A stretch of 58,761 nucleotides of DNA from an uncultured Lachnospiraceae bacterium (GCA_947174505.1 CAMWJF010000023.1:1-58761); one strand, 5' to 3'; positions 34,696 through 44,027 are shown, counted from the stretch's first letter. Made by a program: numbers and translations. Notes: generated by a model from the sequence alone, not told the origin.

Positions 34696-35658
34696 CTACA
34701 GATTCAGCTTAGATAACAGATCCCCCAGACTGGTGGAAACAGACTCCCCGGAGGTGTACTCCTGCGGCTCTCTGTCCTCCTCCACATCCTCCATCACCTC
34801 TTCCAGCGCCTTCATGCTGAGGCTGACCTTATTGTCATTGGTGTTGAGGATCTTCACCCTGACCTTCTGACCTTCCTTCAAAACCTCGCTCGGCTTCTTG
34901 ATTCTCCTCTGGCTGATCTGGGAGATATGCACAAGACCGCTGATGCCGTTCCCCAGATTGACAAACGCGCCGTAAGGCATCAGGCTTTCCACCACGCCCT
35001 CCATAACGGTTCCCGGCGCCATCATGGAAATCCGGTGCCTGCGGTCCTCCGCCTCTTTCTCACGGGCCACCGCCTTGCCGGATAGCACCACCTTCTGCTT
35101 TTCCTGATCCACGGTGATTACCTTGACCTCAATCTCTTTACCGACCCAGGACTCCACATCCTCCACATAATCCGTGGAAAGCTGGGATGCCGGAATAAAG
35201 GCTCTCATCCCTTCCAGATAAGCCACCACGCCGCTCTTCACGCTCTCCTTGATACGCACCTTCACGATGGTTTCCTGATCCATCATGCCCTGCAGCTTTC
35301 CCCATGCGAGGACGTCGTTCGCCTCTTTCTTGGAAAGCTCGATATTACCCTCTCCGTCATCCATTTTAATTACCGTCGCCTCAATCTCATCCCCAACGGC
35401 AATCTTGCCCGCCGCAAGAAAATCCGGGTCATTGCTCAAGTTTTCCGCCTTGATAATCCCCTGTGCATAATATCTCAGGTCGAGGATGACTTCCTCCTCG
35501 TTCACGTCAATCACCGTACCCCTGATGATATCGCCCTCCGCGATCTTGCGGAAAGAAGCCTCCAGCTCCTTCTCGTAATCCTGCATGCTCTCTGTAGCCG
35601 CGTTTTCCGCCCCTGCCACATTTTTTTCCGTCACGTTTTCCTTCCCTTCCATATCCAT
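34696..35658 (-). CDS. S1-domain RNA-binding protein (ribosomal protein S1-like)
   Basis: A 320-residue protein with an acidic N-terminus and three S1 RNA-binding domains at about 40-105, 120-190 and 210-285 (IIRGTVIDVNEEEVILDL, EMGMRAFIPASQL-like region, VMEGVVESLMPYGAFVNL). The last one has the canonical HISQIS stretch. Firmicute S1-like proteins bind mRNA and assist translation. ATG 35658 has GGGAGG about seven bases upstream. Other possible starts are ATG 35697 (with AAGAGG) and TTG 35781 (with GGAGGT at good spacing); the first residues of those extensions look unlike the family. It has a structured leader upstream. Confidence 0.85.
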   Translation of the reverse strand: MDMEGKENVTEKNVAGAENAATESMQDYEKELEASFRKIAEGDIIRGTVIDVNEEEVILDLRYYAQGIIKAENLSNDPDFLAAGKIAVGDEIEATVIKMDDGEGNIELSKKEANDVLAWGKLQGMMDQETIVKVRIKESVKSGVVAYLEGMRAFIPASQLSTDYVEDVESWVGKEIEVKVITVDQEKQKVVLSGKAVAREKEAEDRRHRISMMAPGTVMEGVVESLMPYGAFVNLGNGISGLVHISQISQRRIKKPSEVLKEGQKVRVKILNTNDNKVSLSMKALEEVMEDVEEDREPQEYTSGESVSTSLGDLLSKLNL

Positions 35659-35844
35659 TTTCCGATCCTCCCTGATATCATTTTCTAAAACTTCCATGAT
35701 TCCTCTTTGCAAAATCCCAAGTCCCGGGACAAACAGGCTTGTCTGAGAAAGTGCCCGTATTTTAGGCATTCTCTGACGCAAAGCAGAGTACCTCCTGACG
35801 TTCCGCCCATGGCGGAATATCTTTAGAAGTACTTTTCACGTTTC

Positions 35845-36600
35845 TCACGCCGCTGCCTCATATTCTTCCTTATCAGTCCGGCAAAGACCAAGCACCGCGC
35901 CCCAGAACAGGCAGATAGCATCGAGGCTGTTCCCGCAATATACTATGGCCTGAAGGAACATGCCCTGAAGCCACCACGGCATCAGATGTGCGACCGACGA
36001 CGAATCAAACACACCCTCCAGCCTCATCATCCGCTCCGACAGATACCACCCGTAAACCATATCCGCACCCGTCCACAGGGTCAATACCCCAAACACCGTC
36101 AGGCAGACCGCAAACGCATAAAAAAATATGCGGACAATCCTTACGGTTCGTTCCTTTCTGCCCTCCCATATGCGGATTCCGGCGAACGCCTTTCCGGCCT
36201 GTGCCATACCCCATCCGAACAGTACAAGCATGAACGGCCGCAGCACATACCGCAACATATAGATGGGCGCCAATTCAAAATTTCTCCACTGATACTCTTT
36301 TGCAAACGGTGTCAACACCGATATCACAATCTGCAACGCCCCTGCCGCCACAAGCGCAGCCACCGCCCAGACCTTCTGCCGCTTTCTGTTCTCTTTCTTT
36401 TTCGGGCCATAGATCAAATCGTTTACTTCCGTTTCCAGCAAGTTTGCAATTTCCACAAGAAGCGCTATATTCGGCTCGCTCTTTCCGTTTTCATAATTGC
36501 TGATGGTCTGCCTGGTACAATGAAGACGTTCCGCCAGCTCGTCCTGCGTCAGATTCTTTTCTTTTCTGAGATTTTTTATATTCTTTCCTACTTCCGCCAT
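35845..36600 (-). CDS. XRE-family regulator with C-terminal membrane domain
   Basis: A 251-residue membrane-bound regulator. Residues 8-62 are an XRE helix-turn-helix (LTQDELAERLHCTRQTISNY, then ENGKSEPNIALLVEIANLL). The rest has about four membrane segments (about 80-98, 112-135, 152-175, 205-225). Regulators with this layout are common in Firmicutes and often sense envelope state. The signal is unknown. It follows the S1 gene by 186 bases on the minus strand. Confidence 0.88.
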   Translation of the reverse strand: MAEVGKNIKNLRKEKNLTQDELAERLHCTRQTISNYENGKSEPNIALLVEIANLLETEVNDLIYGPKKKENRKRQKVWAVAALVAAGALQIVISVLTPFAKEYQWRNFELAPIYMLRYVLRPFMLVLFGWGMAQAGKAFAGIRIWEGRKERTVRIVRIFFYAFAVCLTVFGVLTLWTGADMVYGWYLSERMMRLEGVFDSSSVAHLMPWWLQGMFLQAIVYCGNSLDAICLFWGAVLGLCRTDKEEYEAAA

Positions 36601-36701
36601 GTCAGTTCCCTCCGGCCAGACTTTTTATGTATTCTGTCTTTCCCTGAACATAACAGCTTCTGCCCGAAAAGTCACGCAAAGATTCTTTGCACATAAATCT
36701 T

Positions 36702-38042
36702 TTATTCCGCCAGTTCCTCTTTGGCAAAAATCCCGTCGATAAATTTCTTGATATCCTCCTGCGGCATGGACTTAAGCAGATACCCTCTGGGCTTTAACGC
36801 CATAACCTTTCTGACGCTCTCCGCGTCTCCCCTGCCGGTCAGAAATACGACAGGAATATCCGCTATCTCCTCGTCCATACGGATCATTTCGAGGGTCTGT
36901 TTTCCGTCACAGACCGGCATTTCATAATCCAGCAGAACCAGATCCGGCCTGTTGCGTGTCAAAGTCTTGATGGCTGATATGCTTGAGCTGCTCTCCGTCA
37001 CCTCGTAATCGTTCCCCAGAAGATTGATCATATTCTTTCGCATAAAGTCGGAATCATCCACCACCAGAATCTTCTTTTTCCTGTTCTCTCCCGCAAGATA
37101 GTCTTTTATCTGATTCATGGCATTTTCCGCGTTCAGCGAAGTCACAATTTTCCCTTTCAGGGAATCCGTGGTCATGACACAGAATGTAAAATACCCTGAT
37201 CCCGTGTCAAACAACAGGCTACAGGAGGGATGCTCCCTTTCAAATGCTTTCACAAGCTGCTCATGGGTCATCAACGCTTCACTCTCCAGCTTGTACTGGC
37301 CAAAGTTTGAAAAACACTCTTTGATTTTTTCAATGAACTGCCTTGAAAGATACCTGATGATATTGATCGCCATATCATCCACTTTCAGGTACTGCGTGTT
37401 CATAAGTTCACTGACAATCTTCAGGATCAGTCTCTCCTCAAAGCTGAGCAGTATCTCCCATCTTTCCTTCTTCGCTCCCCGGTAGACAAAACGACAGCAG
37501 AAGACCTTTCCAAATTCTTCTCCGCCATACTGCCTGCTGACCGTTTTCCCTTTCATCCGAAACAAATCCGAGATAAGCTGAATAATCGTCTGTTCCAGCG
37601 CATCCAGCTCCTCTGCCTTTGGCAGAGCCGACCATTTACTCATTTTCCTGCCTGCAATCGCCAGATCCTCCGTCTGTGTATGTGCAACCATCCAGCCGAT
37701 ACTGACGCCCAGAAAATGCCGGATAGACTCCTTTGCGTATTCCGTCTCCTCCAGCTCTGCTTCCAGAGAAGGCAGCGTGATATTCTGAAAATCATCATGC
37801 AGATGCTTATGTACCTCATAATCGCCGTATTCAATAGACTGCATGTACGCCTCTTCATGCTGGAAATGTTCACGGGTATGATTCTTGAGATATTTAACAC
37901 CTTCACGGCACGCCCACTCTTCCTTACCCTCCTGCTGACTGAGTGCCAGTAATTTGTTAACCGTTGAGAAAAGCTTCTTATGCTCCTTGTCAAGAAACTC
38001 TACGCCGAGTTCGTATCTCTTGTTCCATACAATAGTGTTCAC
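36702..38042 (-). CDS. Hemerythrin / CheX-like / receiver fusion protein
   Basis: A 446-residue cytoplasmic protein. Residues 1-130 form a hemerythrin with all iron ligands (H21, H59 and E63, H78 and H82, H121 and D126). Residues about 145-310 resemble CheX, a CheY-P phosphatase, but its ExxN catalytic motif is not obvious (VDDMAINIIRYL). Residues about 320-440 are a receiver (KILVVDDSDFM, LVLLDYEMPVCDG, VFLTGRG, KSMPQEDI). It could couple O2 or NO to chemotaxis or to a two-component relay. The start is GTG 38042 with GGAGG six bases upstream. A good promoter lies upstream; it is monocistronic. Confidence 0.85.
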   Translation of the reverse strand: MNTIVWNKRYELGVEFLDKEHKKLFSTVNKLLALSQQEGKEEWACREGVKYLKNHTREHFQHEEAYMQSIEYGDYEVHKHLHDDFQNITLPSLEAELEETEYAKESIRHFLGVSIGWMVAHTQTEDLAIAGRKMSKWSALPKAEELDALEQTIIQLISDLFRMKGKTVSRQYGGEEFGKVFCCRFVYRGAKKERWEILLSFEERLILKIVSELMNTQYLKVDDMAINIIRYLSRQFIEKIKECFSNFGQYKLESEALMTHEQLVKAFEREHPSCSLLFDTGSGYFTFCVMTTDSLKGKIVTSLNAENAMNQIKDYLAGENRKKKILVVDDSDFMRKNMINLLGNDYEVTESSSSISAIKTLTRNRPDLVLLDYEMPVCDGKQTLEMIRMDEEIADIPVVFLTGRGDAESVRKVMALKPRGYLLKSMPQEDIKKFIDGIFAKEELAE

Positions 38043-38106
38043 ATCGATCCTCCTTCACTGCAGCGATATACCGATCCTACTTTTGTAAAAATAGGATTGC
38101 GAACTT

Positions 38107-38136
38107 ATTATATTACAAACCTGACATATATGTAAA
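38107..38136 (-). promoter_or_regulatory. Promoter of the hemerythrin-receiver fusion gene
   Basis: On the minus strand TTTACA (38131-38136) and TATAAT (38107-38112) are 18 bases apart. Confidence 0.7.
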
Positions 38137-38168
38137 TATCTACAAGTCGACGATTTTTTGTATCTATT

Positions 38169-39824
38169 TTATCGAATTGTCCTTCCATAAAACGAAATAG
38201 TTTCTGCGTTGGGAAGAAGGTCCAAATCCGGCGTCACGGGCACCATTCCGTCCGAGCGCTTTCCCTCAAGCCATATGCTGCGTATCTGTGTGCATTCCTT
38301 TAAAAACGAAAAATCTGTCACCCGCGGCGTCTCCAGCGCAAGACTTTGCAGTTCCTTCATGTCCGCAAGTACCGAAAGATCCGTCACCATGCCAAAGCCA
38401 TTTCCACGTATGCCCAAAGTTTTAAGCCCCTCGCAGTCTGCAAGAAATCCCAAATCCTCCGTAGGCCGGTTGCTGTAGATGGACAAAGTCTTTAAACAGG
38501 GCAGTCCGAAAAGGAAGTCGTACTCCGGCATCCCGCGCAGCGCCAAGCTCTCCAGTTTCGGAAAATTAGCGATATCCGCAAAAGAAAAGGAATCTCCCCT
38601 CTCAAGTCTAATCTCCTCGGAATCTCCGCCTAACCTGAGGGTCACTTCCGTCTCATAGGTGGTGGCCGCCTGATAATTCAGACTGCAGGATAGGTCTTTG
38701 ACAGTGGCCAGATCGCTCGCCAGAACCGGTCTTTCCATAAACGCCATCTTTTCCTCCTCGTCCATCCTCCATAATCTGACCATCAGGTTGCGAACCGCCT
38801 GCTCAAACAGCGGTTCCTCCCATGTAATCTCGTAATCCTCCTCTGCCTCGTCCCCGTCTCTGATAATATGAAGTCCGTAATTGTCCATCAGCGCCGAAAA
38901 CGGATTGTGAAGCTGCGGATAATTCCAGTCACCGGCTCCCACATTCTCGTCTTCTCCCTTATCGTCTCCCGCGGTGATCTCTCCTCCGAGATCCTCAAAG
39001 CTGGCTGCTGCATAGCGCACGGCATTCGTAAGCGCCGCGCTCTTTCCTTTCTCGCGGGCGCCGATAATTTCCGCCATATTCTGTCTGCCGAGACGGTAAA
39101 ACACCGCCACCTCCCGCACATCTTCCCCCATGTCAAACGTAAAGCTATAACCGCACAGGTCGCAGCCGTCCTCCATCCGGTATTTCTCAAACGTAAGATC
39201 CGTCACCCTGTCTCCACAGACTTCCCTGCTGGTGCGCTCCACCTCAGCCATAAACGCATCCCAGTCCTGCGTAAGCGCGTTGTACCCTATCCGGTTAGTC
39301 ACCGTCCCCGTATATATCGTCATCCTCCCGACGGTATTCCCGATCCGGATATTCGGCTCCATCAGCTCACGGAAAGATTTCACATCGGCGTACTCAATTC
39401 GAAATGCGCCCTCCTGGCTGATCTCATCCGGCGTATGGCTTTTCGGTATATACAGAATCTCCGGAAGTATAAGACGCTGTCCCGGCAGAATCAAATTCGG
39501 GTCATACAGCGTATCCCTGTTCATTTCCACAAGATCCGTATACCGGCTGCCGGTCCCATATTGTTTCTCCGCAATATCCCACAGCGTATCCCCCTGCTTA
39601 ACCCGATAGGTTCCTCCCTCGGTGAGCAGCCGGATATAATCGCCCGCATCTTCCTCCTGCGAAAGCTCGGATACAGGCGAATAATTAAAATCCCACTTCG
39701 AGGGCTTATAACTGAAACCGACTGTCATACTCAGACAGCCGATAAGCCCACAGGCTATTATCCACTTTTTATATATGTAGGCGCTAACCCTCCGCCGTAC
39801 TACAAAGCGAAAAATTTTTACCAT
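38169..39824 (-). CDS. Membrane-anchored LysM and leucine-rich-repeat-like protein
   Basis: A 551-residue protein. One N-terminal membrane segment (about 20-38, WIIACGLIGCLSMTVGFS) is followed by a LysM domain (about 72-118, TYRVKQGDTLWDIAEKQYG, then QRLILPE), a middle domain of unknown family (130-380), and a C-terminal run of leucine-rich-repeat-like units (LESLALRGMPEY, LKTLSIYSN, LKTLGIRGN, LQSLALETP, IRSIWLEGK). LysM binds peptidoglycan, and the repeats suggest a protein-binding surface. No catalytic motif is visible. The AGGAAGG site lies about 17 bases upstream, rather far, so the start is less sure. Confidence 0.78.
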   Translation of the reverse strand: MVKIFRFVVRRRVSAYIYKKWIIACGLIGCLSMTVGFSYKPSKWDFNYSPVSELSQEEDAGDYIRLLTEGGTYRVKQGDTLWDIAEKQYGTGSRYTDLVEMNRDTLYDPNLILPGQRLILPEILYIPKSHTPDEISQEGAFRIEYADVKSFRELMEPNIRIGNTVGRMTIYTGTVTNRIGYNALTQDWDAFMAEVERTSREVCGDRVTDLTFEKYRMEDGCDLCGYSFTFDMGEDVREVAVFYRLGRQNMAEIIGAREKGKSAALTNAVRYAAASFEDLGGEITAGDDKGEDENVGAGDWNYPQLHNPFSALMDNYGLHIIRDGDEAEEDYEITWEEPLFEQAVRNLMVRLWRMDEEEKMAFMERPVLASDLATVKDLSCSLNYQAATTYETEVTLRLGGDSEEIRLERGDSFSFADIANFPKLESLALRGMPEYDFLFGLPCLKTLSIYSNRPTEDLGFLADCEGLKTLGIRGNGFGMVTDLSVLADMKELQSLALETPRVTDFSFLKECTQIRSIWLEGKRSDGMVPVTPDLDLLPNAETISFYGRTIR

Positions 39825-39946
39825 TATTTTGTACTGTATTTCCTTCCATTTTGGAATGCCTTTCTCATTTCATTTCCAATTTTTGCCCTGCCGCCCGTTA
39901 TTACCAAATAGAGCTCACTGGCTTTCAAAATCATTTATAAATATTT

Positions 39947-40171
39947 TTACATATTCTTTACCGCTTCTTCAAACTCCTGCTCCGTCTCCACAAAATGATA
40001 TGGCTCATACTCACCGTACGCGGACGGGCGGCTGATTGTCACAAGCTGTATCCTTTCATAGCCGACAGCTTTCATCAGCTTTTCCTTAAAATCTGCCAAA
40101 TGCTGACCATGCGCTGTCTGTAACGCAAGGCAGCCTGTATCATTAAACTTTTTCGCAATCAGATAGCACAT
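39947..40171 (-). CDS. DUF6718-like small protein
   Basis: A 74-residue protein starting [19 protein letters not shown] match it from memory to DUF6718. ATG 40171 has GGAGGT about nine bases upstream; the longer reading to 40222 is not needed. It is the last of three tiny genes that overlap one another (29 bases with the one before). No function known; the sequence has no membrane segment. Confidence 0.75.
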   Translation of the reverse strand: MCYLIAKKFNDTGCLALQTAHGQHLADFKEKLMKAVGYERIQLVTISRPSAYGEYEPYHFVETEQEFEEAVKNM

Positions 40172-40355
40172 TTTCCAACACCTCCTTAAATTCATCTTCA
40201 TTTCTGATTCTGGCATCTTCATACGCCTGACGTAACAGGCTCCCTACATGTTTTTCATATTTTCTTTTATATACATACTTATGAAGCCAGTTATTCAGTT
40301 GTCTGTCATAAAAAGTATTATACTGGATTTCTATCGGATAGTGTAAACTGCTCAT
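40143..40355 (-). CDS. Small unknown protein, middle gene of overlapping trio
   Basis: A 70-residue basic-then-acidic protein ([20 protein letters not shown], then [18 protein letters not shown]). It begins at the ATGA that also ends the preceding small gene, and its stop lies inside the next gene. It has no convincing ribosome site of its own, so translation is probably coupled. I do not recognise the family. Confidence 0.65.
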   Translation of the reverse strand: MSSLHYPIEIQYNTFYDRQLNNWLHKYVYKRKYEKHVGSLLRQAYEDARIRNEDEFKEVLENVLSDCEKV

Positions 40356-40519
40356 CTGAAAATACACATGAATTTATTTACTGACACCAATTCTTCTAAC
40401 AACGCTTTCCTGTCAAAATAGTGAAGATTTTTCTTCAGCCTTATTCCCAGGCCTGATTGATAGGATAAGTCTCCCAGTAACTCTAAGGACAGTCCATCTT
40501 TTTTCAGAATATCTTCCAA
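40352..40519 (-). CDS. Very small unknown protein with TTG start
   Basis: A 55-residue reading frame from TTG 40519 ([19 protein letters not shown] follows) to TGA 40352, preceded by GAGGTG about five bases upstream. The stop overlaps the ATG of the next small gene as ATGA, a signature of coupled operons. It reads as a mostly helical, charged peptide. It is too short to assign. Confidence 0.55.
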   Translation of the reverse strand: MEDILKKDGLSLELLGDLSYQSGLGIRLKKNLHYFDRKALLEELVSVNKFMCIFR

Positions 40520-40992
40520 GCAATCACCTCAGCCATATATTACCATACTTTACCAACATCTGTCTCTCAAAATCCGCATAACGGTTTTTCGTTTATCTAT
40601 CTTTCACCCAATATTAAATATACGCTATATCCAAAATTGGTTTTCTAACATCACATCTATTCCACATTGTAGCGCTTAATATGAGACTAATTTTCAACCA
40701 ATTTACATGCATATTATAACATTTTACCCCAAGTGTCACAATAGCATTCCTTTTTCTGTCGGCTATACATACCATAACATCATGCTCAAATGAATGCCCG
40801 GATAGAGCGTATCATTAAACGGAATAAGGTAAAAGAAGCTTAAGCAGAATGTAATGGGATTATAAAATGATATTGTGATAAAATGAAATCGTTGACTGTT
40901 TTTATAAACAGAGCGACAAAAGAGGGCAAACAATGTCGGGACATATGAAAGTCCGAATAGTATACTGTAACCACAGCGAGGAGGTTTTCAAC
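40520..40992. other. Intergenic region without a recognised gene (473 bp)
   Basis: AT-rich stretch between the small-gene trio and the AraC/GyrI regulator. Near 40887-40902 is a small CTGTTT-TTAT-AAACAG hairpin. The plus-strand gene has a strong AGGAGG but no clear consensus promoter; the minus-strand trio has a weak TGG-TAATAT extended -10 near 40542-40550. Confidence 0.5.
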
Positions 40993-41859
40993 ATGGATTG
41001 GACAGAAGCAGTCAGGGAGGCAGTAAGTTACGTTGAAAAGCATATAACAGAGGATATTACTATGTATGATGTAGCAGACCATGTTCATGTTTCCCCTTTT
41101 TATTTCCATAAGGGATTTAGTATCTTATGCGGATATTCCATAACGGAGTATATCAGAAACCGCAGGCTTGCACTTGCAGGGCAGGAACTGCTTGCGGAAG
41201 ATATTACGGTCATGGAACTTGCGATGAAATACGGATACGATTCACCTGACAGCTTTACGAAGGCTTTTACCCGTTTTCATGGGCATTCGCCTTCTGTTGT
41301 ACGGAGGGATAAGACCATGCTCAAGGCTTTTGCACCGCTGAAATTAACAATATCATTGAAAGGTGGTTATGCCATGGATTACAGAATTACAAAAAAAGAA
41401 GCTTTTACGGTTTTGGCAGTGTCAAAGGAGTTTGACTACCAAAACGCAAAACAGGACATTCCTTCTTTCTGGCAGGAGCATTATGCGTCAGGAAACGGGA
41501 AACATGTCTGCGGAATGTTTGGAATCAACATCGATCCGCAAATGGGCAATGAGAGTTTTGAGTATCTGATTGCGGATATTTATAACCCGTCTAAAGATAT
41601 TCCGGTGGGATTTACGGTAAAAACAATCCCGGCATTCACGTGGGCGGTTTTTCCCTGTAAAGGCGCACTTCCACAGTCATTACAGGGGGTAAACACAAGG
41701 ATATTTTCCGAATGGCTTCCCTCATTACATGACTATGAGTTTGCGGCAGGATATTGTGTTGAGATGTACGATGCACCGGATAAATACCCGAACGGAACCA
41801 GTGATGAAAACTATTATACAGAGATATGGCTTCCGATTAAGAAAACTGGAACAGCCTGA
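40993..41859 (+). CDS. AraC-family regulator with GyrI-like effector domain
   Basis: A 288-residue regulator. The N-terminal 100 residues hold two AraC helix-turn-helix motifs (DITMYDVADHVHVSPFYFHK and ITVMELAMKYGYDSPDSFTK). The rest is a GyrI/SbmC-like small-molecule domain (TVLAVSKEFDYQ, AFTWAVFPCKGALP, YYTEIWLPIKKTG), as in Rob/MarA-type multidrug regulators. ATG 40993 with AGGAGG about ten bases upstream is chosen; a longer reading from 40933 lacks support. The stop lies inside a GC-rich hairpin shared with the prfA region. Confidence 0.9.
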   Translation: MDWTEAVREAVSYVEKHITEDITMYDVADHVHVSPFYFHKGFSILCGYSITEYIRNRRLALAGQELLAEDITVMELAMKYGYDSPDSFTKAFTRFHGHSPSVVRRDKTMLKAFAPLKLTISLKGGYAMDYRITKKEAFTVLAVSKEFDYQNAKQDIPSFWQEHYASGNGKHVCGMFGINIDPQMGNESFEYLIADIYNPSKDIPVGFTVKTIPAFTWAVFPCKGALPQSLQGVNTRIFSEWLPSLHDYEFAAGYCVEMYDAPDKYPNGTSDENYYTEIWLPIKKTGTA

Positions 41860-41874
41860 TCCCCGCGGATCAGG
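41855..41874. terminator. GC-rich hairpin between AraC/GyrI regulator and prfA
   Basis: CCTGATCC-CCGC-GGATCAGG is a perfect 8-bp stem overlapping the AraC/GyrI stop codon. A slightly altered copy lies at 41912-41932. No T-run follows, so it may be a weak bidirectional terminator. Confidence 0.5.
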
Positions 41875-41976
41875 CCATTCTAGTTTTCTCCCATTTTTAC
41901 CAGTTTCGCGGCCTGGATCCCCGCGGATCAGGCCATTCTAGTTTTCTCCCATCTTTACCAGTTTCGCGGCCTGATC
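41861..41976. repeat. 58-bp tandem duplication at the 3' end of prfA
   Basis: 41861-41918 and 41919-41976 are near-identical. The second copy carries the prfA stop and last codons; the first is a ghost of them downstream. One clear substitution (t to c) falls at the third base of a lysine codon. Both copies begin with the GC-rich hairpin arm. Confidence 0.85.
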
Positions 41977-43014
41977 CGCTGCAATACACGCATCTATGAT
42001 CTCCTGAACGTCCCCGTTCATCACCTTATCCAGCTTATAGATGGTCAGGTTGATGCGGTGGTCGGTGACACGGCCCTGAGGGAAATTGTATGTTCTGATC
42101 TTCTCGGAGCGGTCGCCTGTACCGATCTGGCTTCTGCGAAGCTCTGCCTCCGCATCATGCCGCTGCTGCTGCTCGATATCATAGAGCTTTGCCTTGAGCA
42201 GGGCGAAGGCCTTCGCCTTATTCTGTATCTGGGATTTCTCGGTCTGGCTGTAAACCACAATTCCCGTGGGATAGTGGGTCAGACGCACAGCGGAATCCGT
42301 GGTATTGACGCACTGTCCGCCGTTGCCGGATGCCCGCATCACGTCGATCCGTATATCCTTATCCTCAATCACAATGTCAATGTCGTCGTCCACCTCGGGC
42401 ATCACCGCCACGCTGATGGTGGATGTGTGAATCCGCCCGCCGGACTCCGTCTCCGGCACGCGCTGTACCCGGTGCACGCCGCTCTCGTATTTCAAAACCG
42501 AGTAGGCACCCTGCCCGGTCACCATAAAGGTCACGCTCTTCATGCCGCCGATACCGATTTCCTCCACTTCCATGGTCTCCACCTTCCAGCGGCGCCCCTC
42601 CGCATAGTGCACATACATGCGGTAAATCTCCGCCGCAAAGAGCGCCGCCTCGTCGCCGCCCGCCCCTGCGCGGATTTCTACGATCACGTTCTTGTCATCG
42701 TTGGGGTCTTTGGGGAGAAGAAGGATTTTCAGCTCATGCTCCAGCTCCTCCACACGCTTCTTTGCTTCGGCCAGCTCCTCCTTCAGCATTTCCCGCATAT
42801 CCTCGTCGGACTCTTCATCCAGCATGGCGAGGCTGTCCTCAATATCCTGGTTGCACTTTTTATACTCTCTGTAGGCATTTACGATAGGCGTCAGTTCGCT
42901 CTGCTCCTTCATCAACGCCCGGAACCGCTCCTGATTATCCGCCACGGTCGGCTCACTCAGTTCATTCATAATCTCCTCAAACTTCCTGAGCAGATCTTCC
43001 AGTTTATCAAACAT
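41938..43014 (-). CDS. prfA: Peptide chain release factor 1
   Basis: A 358-residue release factor 1, the reader of UAA and UAG stop codons. The GGQ motif is in [17 protein letters not shown]; the recognition loop is in [16 protein letters not shown] (PxT type), and the C-terminal [11 protein letters not shown] stretch is normal. It lies downstream of prmC (116-base gap) on the minus strand, as usual in Clostridia; the PrmC product methylates its GGQ glutamine. Its 3' end was recently duplicated downstream (41861-41976) without altering the protein. Confidence 0.97.
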   Translation of the reverse strand: MFDKLEDLLRKFEEIMNELSEPTVADNQERFRALMKEQSELTPIVNAYREYKKCNQDIEDSLAMLDEESDEDMREMLKEELAEAKKRVEELEHELKILLLPKDPNDDKNVIVEIRAGAGGDEAALFAAEIYRMYVHYAEGRRWKVETMEVEEIGIGGMKSVTFMVTGQGAYSVLKYESGVHRVQRVPETESGGRIHTSTISVAVMPEVDDDIDIVIEDKDIRIDVMRASGNGGQCVNTTDSAVRLTHYPTGIVVYSQTEKSQIQNKAKAFALLKAKLYDIEQQQRHDAEAELRRSQIGTGDRSEKIRTYNFPQGRVTDHRINLTIYKLDKVMNGDVQEIIDACIAADQAAKLVKMGEN

Positions 43015-43130
43015 AACTACCTCCGGCTGTCACCCAGCTTTTCCTGATCTTTCTATTTATATTCCGTCTTGCAAACCGCCATTTATTCCGCCATTTAATA
43101 ACGCACGATATCTATATCTTCTTCCGTCCG

Positions 43131-44027
43131 CTAACCGAACCAGCTCCCGTACACAACGCGGTCAAGGCCTGCGAAGTCTTTCACAATCCTGATCTCCCGG
43201 AATCCCGCTTTCTCCATAATCTCTCTCACGCTGTCCGCCTGTTCACAGCCAATCTCAAAAAACAGCATACCGCCGCCGTTTAAATATGCCCCGGCGTCTC
43301 CGGCGATCCCCCTGTAAAAGTCAAGACCGTCCGCACCGCCGTCCAGCGCCATCACAGGCTCATGCTCACGCACCTCAGGCATCAGCATATCGATAACATC
43401 TGTTTTTATATAAGGAGGGTTCGACACAATGATGTCAAACCGTTTCACAGGATCTCCCGCGTTTTCCGATGTCTCTCTCCACTCCAGCGCTGCAAAGAGA
43501 TCGCCCTCCAGAAACCTTGCCTCCATCTCCGGCCGCGCCGCCCGCAGTCTCCCGTAATTTTCCCTCGCCACCGCAAGCGCCTTTCCCGACAAATCCACGC
43601 CCACGCCCTCGCAGCTATTGGAATAATGCAAAAGGCTCAGCAAAATGCAGCCCGAACCGGTGCACATGTCCAGAATCCGCATCCCGTCGTGAAGATGCTT
43701 CATCACTTCCTCCACCAGCACCTCCGTGTCCTGCCGCGGCACCAGAACCTCATTGTTGACCAAAAAGGTCAATCCCATGAAATCCTGCTCCCCCGTCAGA
43801 TGCTGCAACGGCACATGGGCCGCCCGCCGCTCAATCATGCCGCGGTATCTCTCGCATTCCTCCGCCGAAACCTCCCTGTCCCCATGCGCCAGCAGCGTAT
43901 TCCGGTCCGTCCCGCAGACATATTCCAAAAGCAGCCTCGCGTCAAGCGCCGCCTCTTCTATCCCAGCCGCCTCCAGACAAGTCCTGCCTTCCCCATATAT
44001 CTCTTTATATATCGGGTTACCATTCAT
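43131..44027 (-). CDS. prmC: Release factor glutamine methyltransferase
   Basis: A 298-residue SAM-dependent methyltransferase that modifies the GGQ glutamine of RF1 and RF2. An N-terminal helical substrate domain (about 1-90, LLLEYVCGTDRNTLLAHGD) precedes the methyltransferase core with the SAM loop (ILDMCTGSGCILLSLL) and NPPY (FDIIVSNPPYIKTDV). It is located between DUF1385 and prfA in the conserved clostridial order, each gap about 100 bases. Confidence 0.96.
   Translation of the reverse strand: MNGNPIYKEIYGEGRTCLEAAGIEEAALDARLLLEYVCGTDRNTLLAHGDREVSAEECERYRGMIERRAAHVPLQHLTGEQDFMGLTFLVNNEVLVPRQDTEVLVEEVMKHLHDGMRILDMCTGSGCILLSLLHYSNSCEGVGVDLSGKALAVARENYGRLRAARPEMEARFLEGDLFAALEWRETSENAGDPVKRFDIIVSNPPYIKTDVIDMLMPEVREHEPVMALDGGADGLDFYRGIAGDAGAYLNGGGMLFFEIGCEQADSVREIMEKAGFREIRIVKDFAGLDRVVYGSWFG

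Noticed and set aside
38868..39911. Plus-strand open frame of 347 codons
   Set aside because: Antisense of the LysM protein; no conserved domain and no ribosome site.
41861..41976. Possible CRISPR or attachment-site pair
   Set aside because: Only two adjacent copies, one being the coding end of prfA; best explained as a tandem duplication.
42058..43047. Plus-strand open frame of 329 codons
   Set aside because: Antisense of prfA, which is certain.
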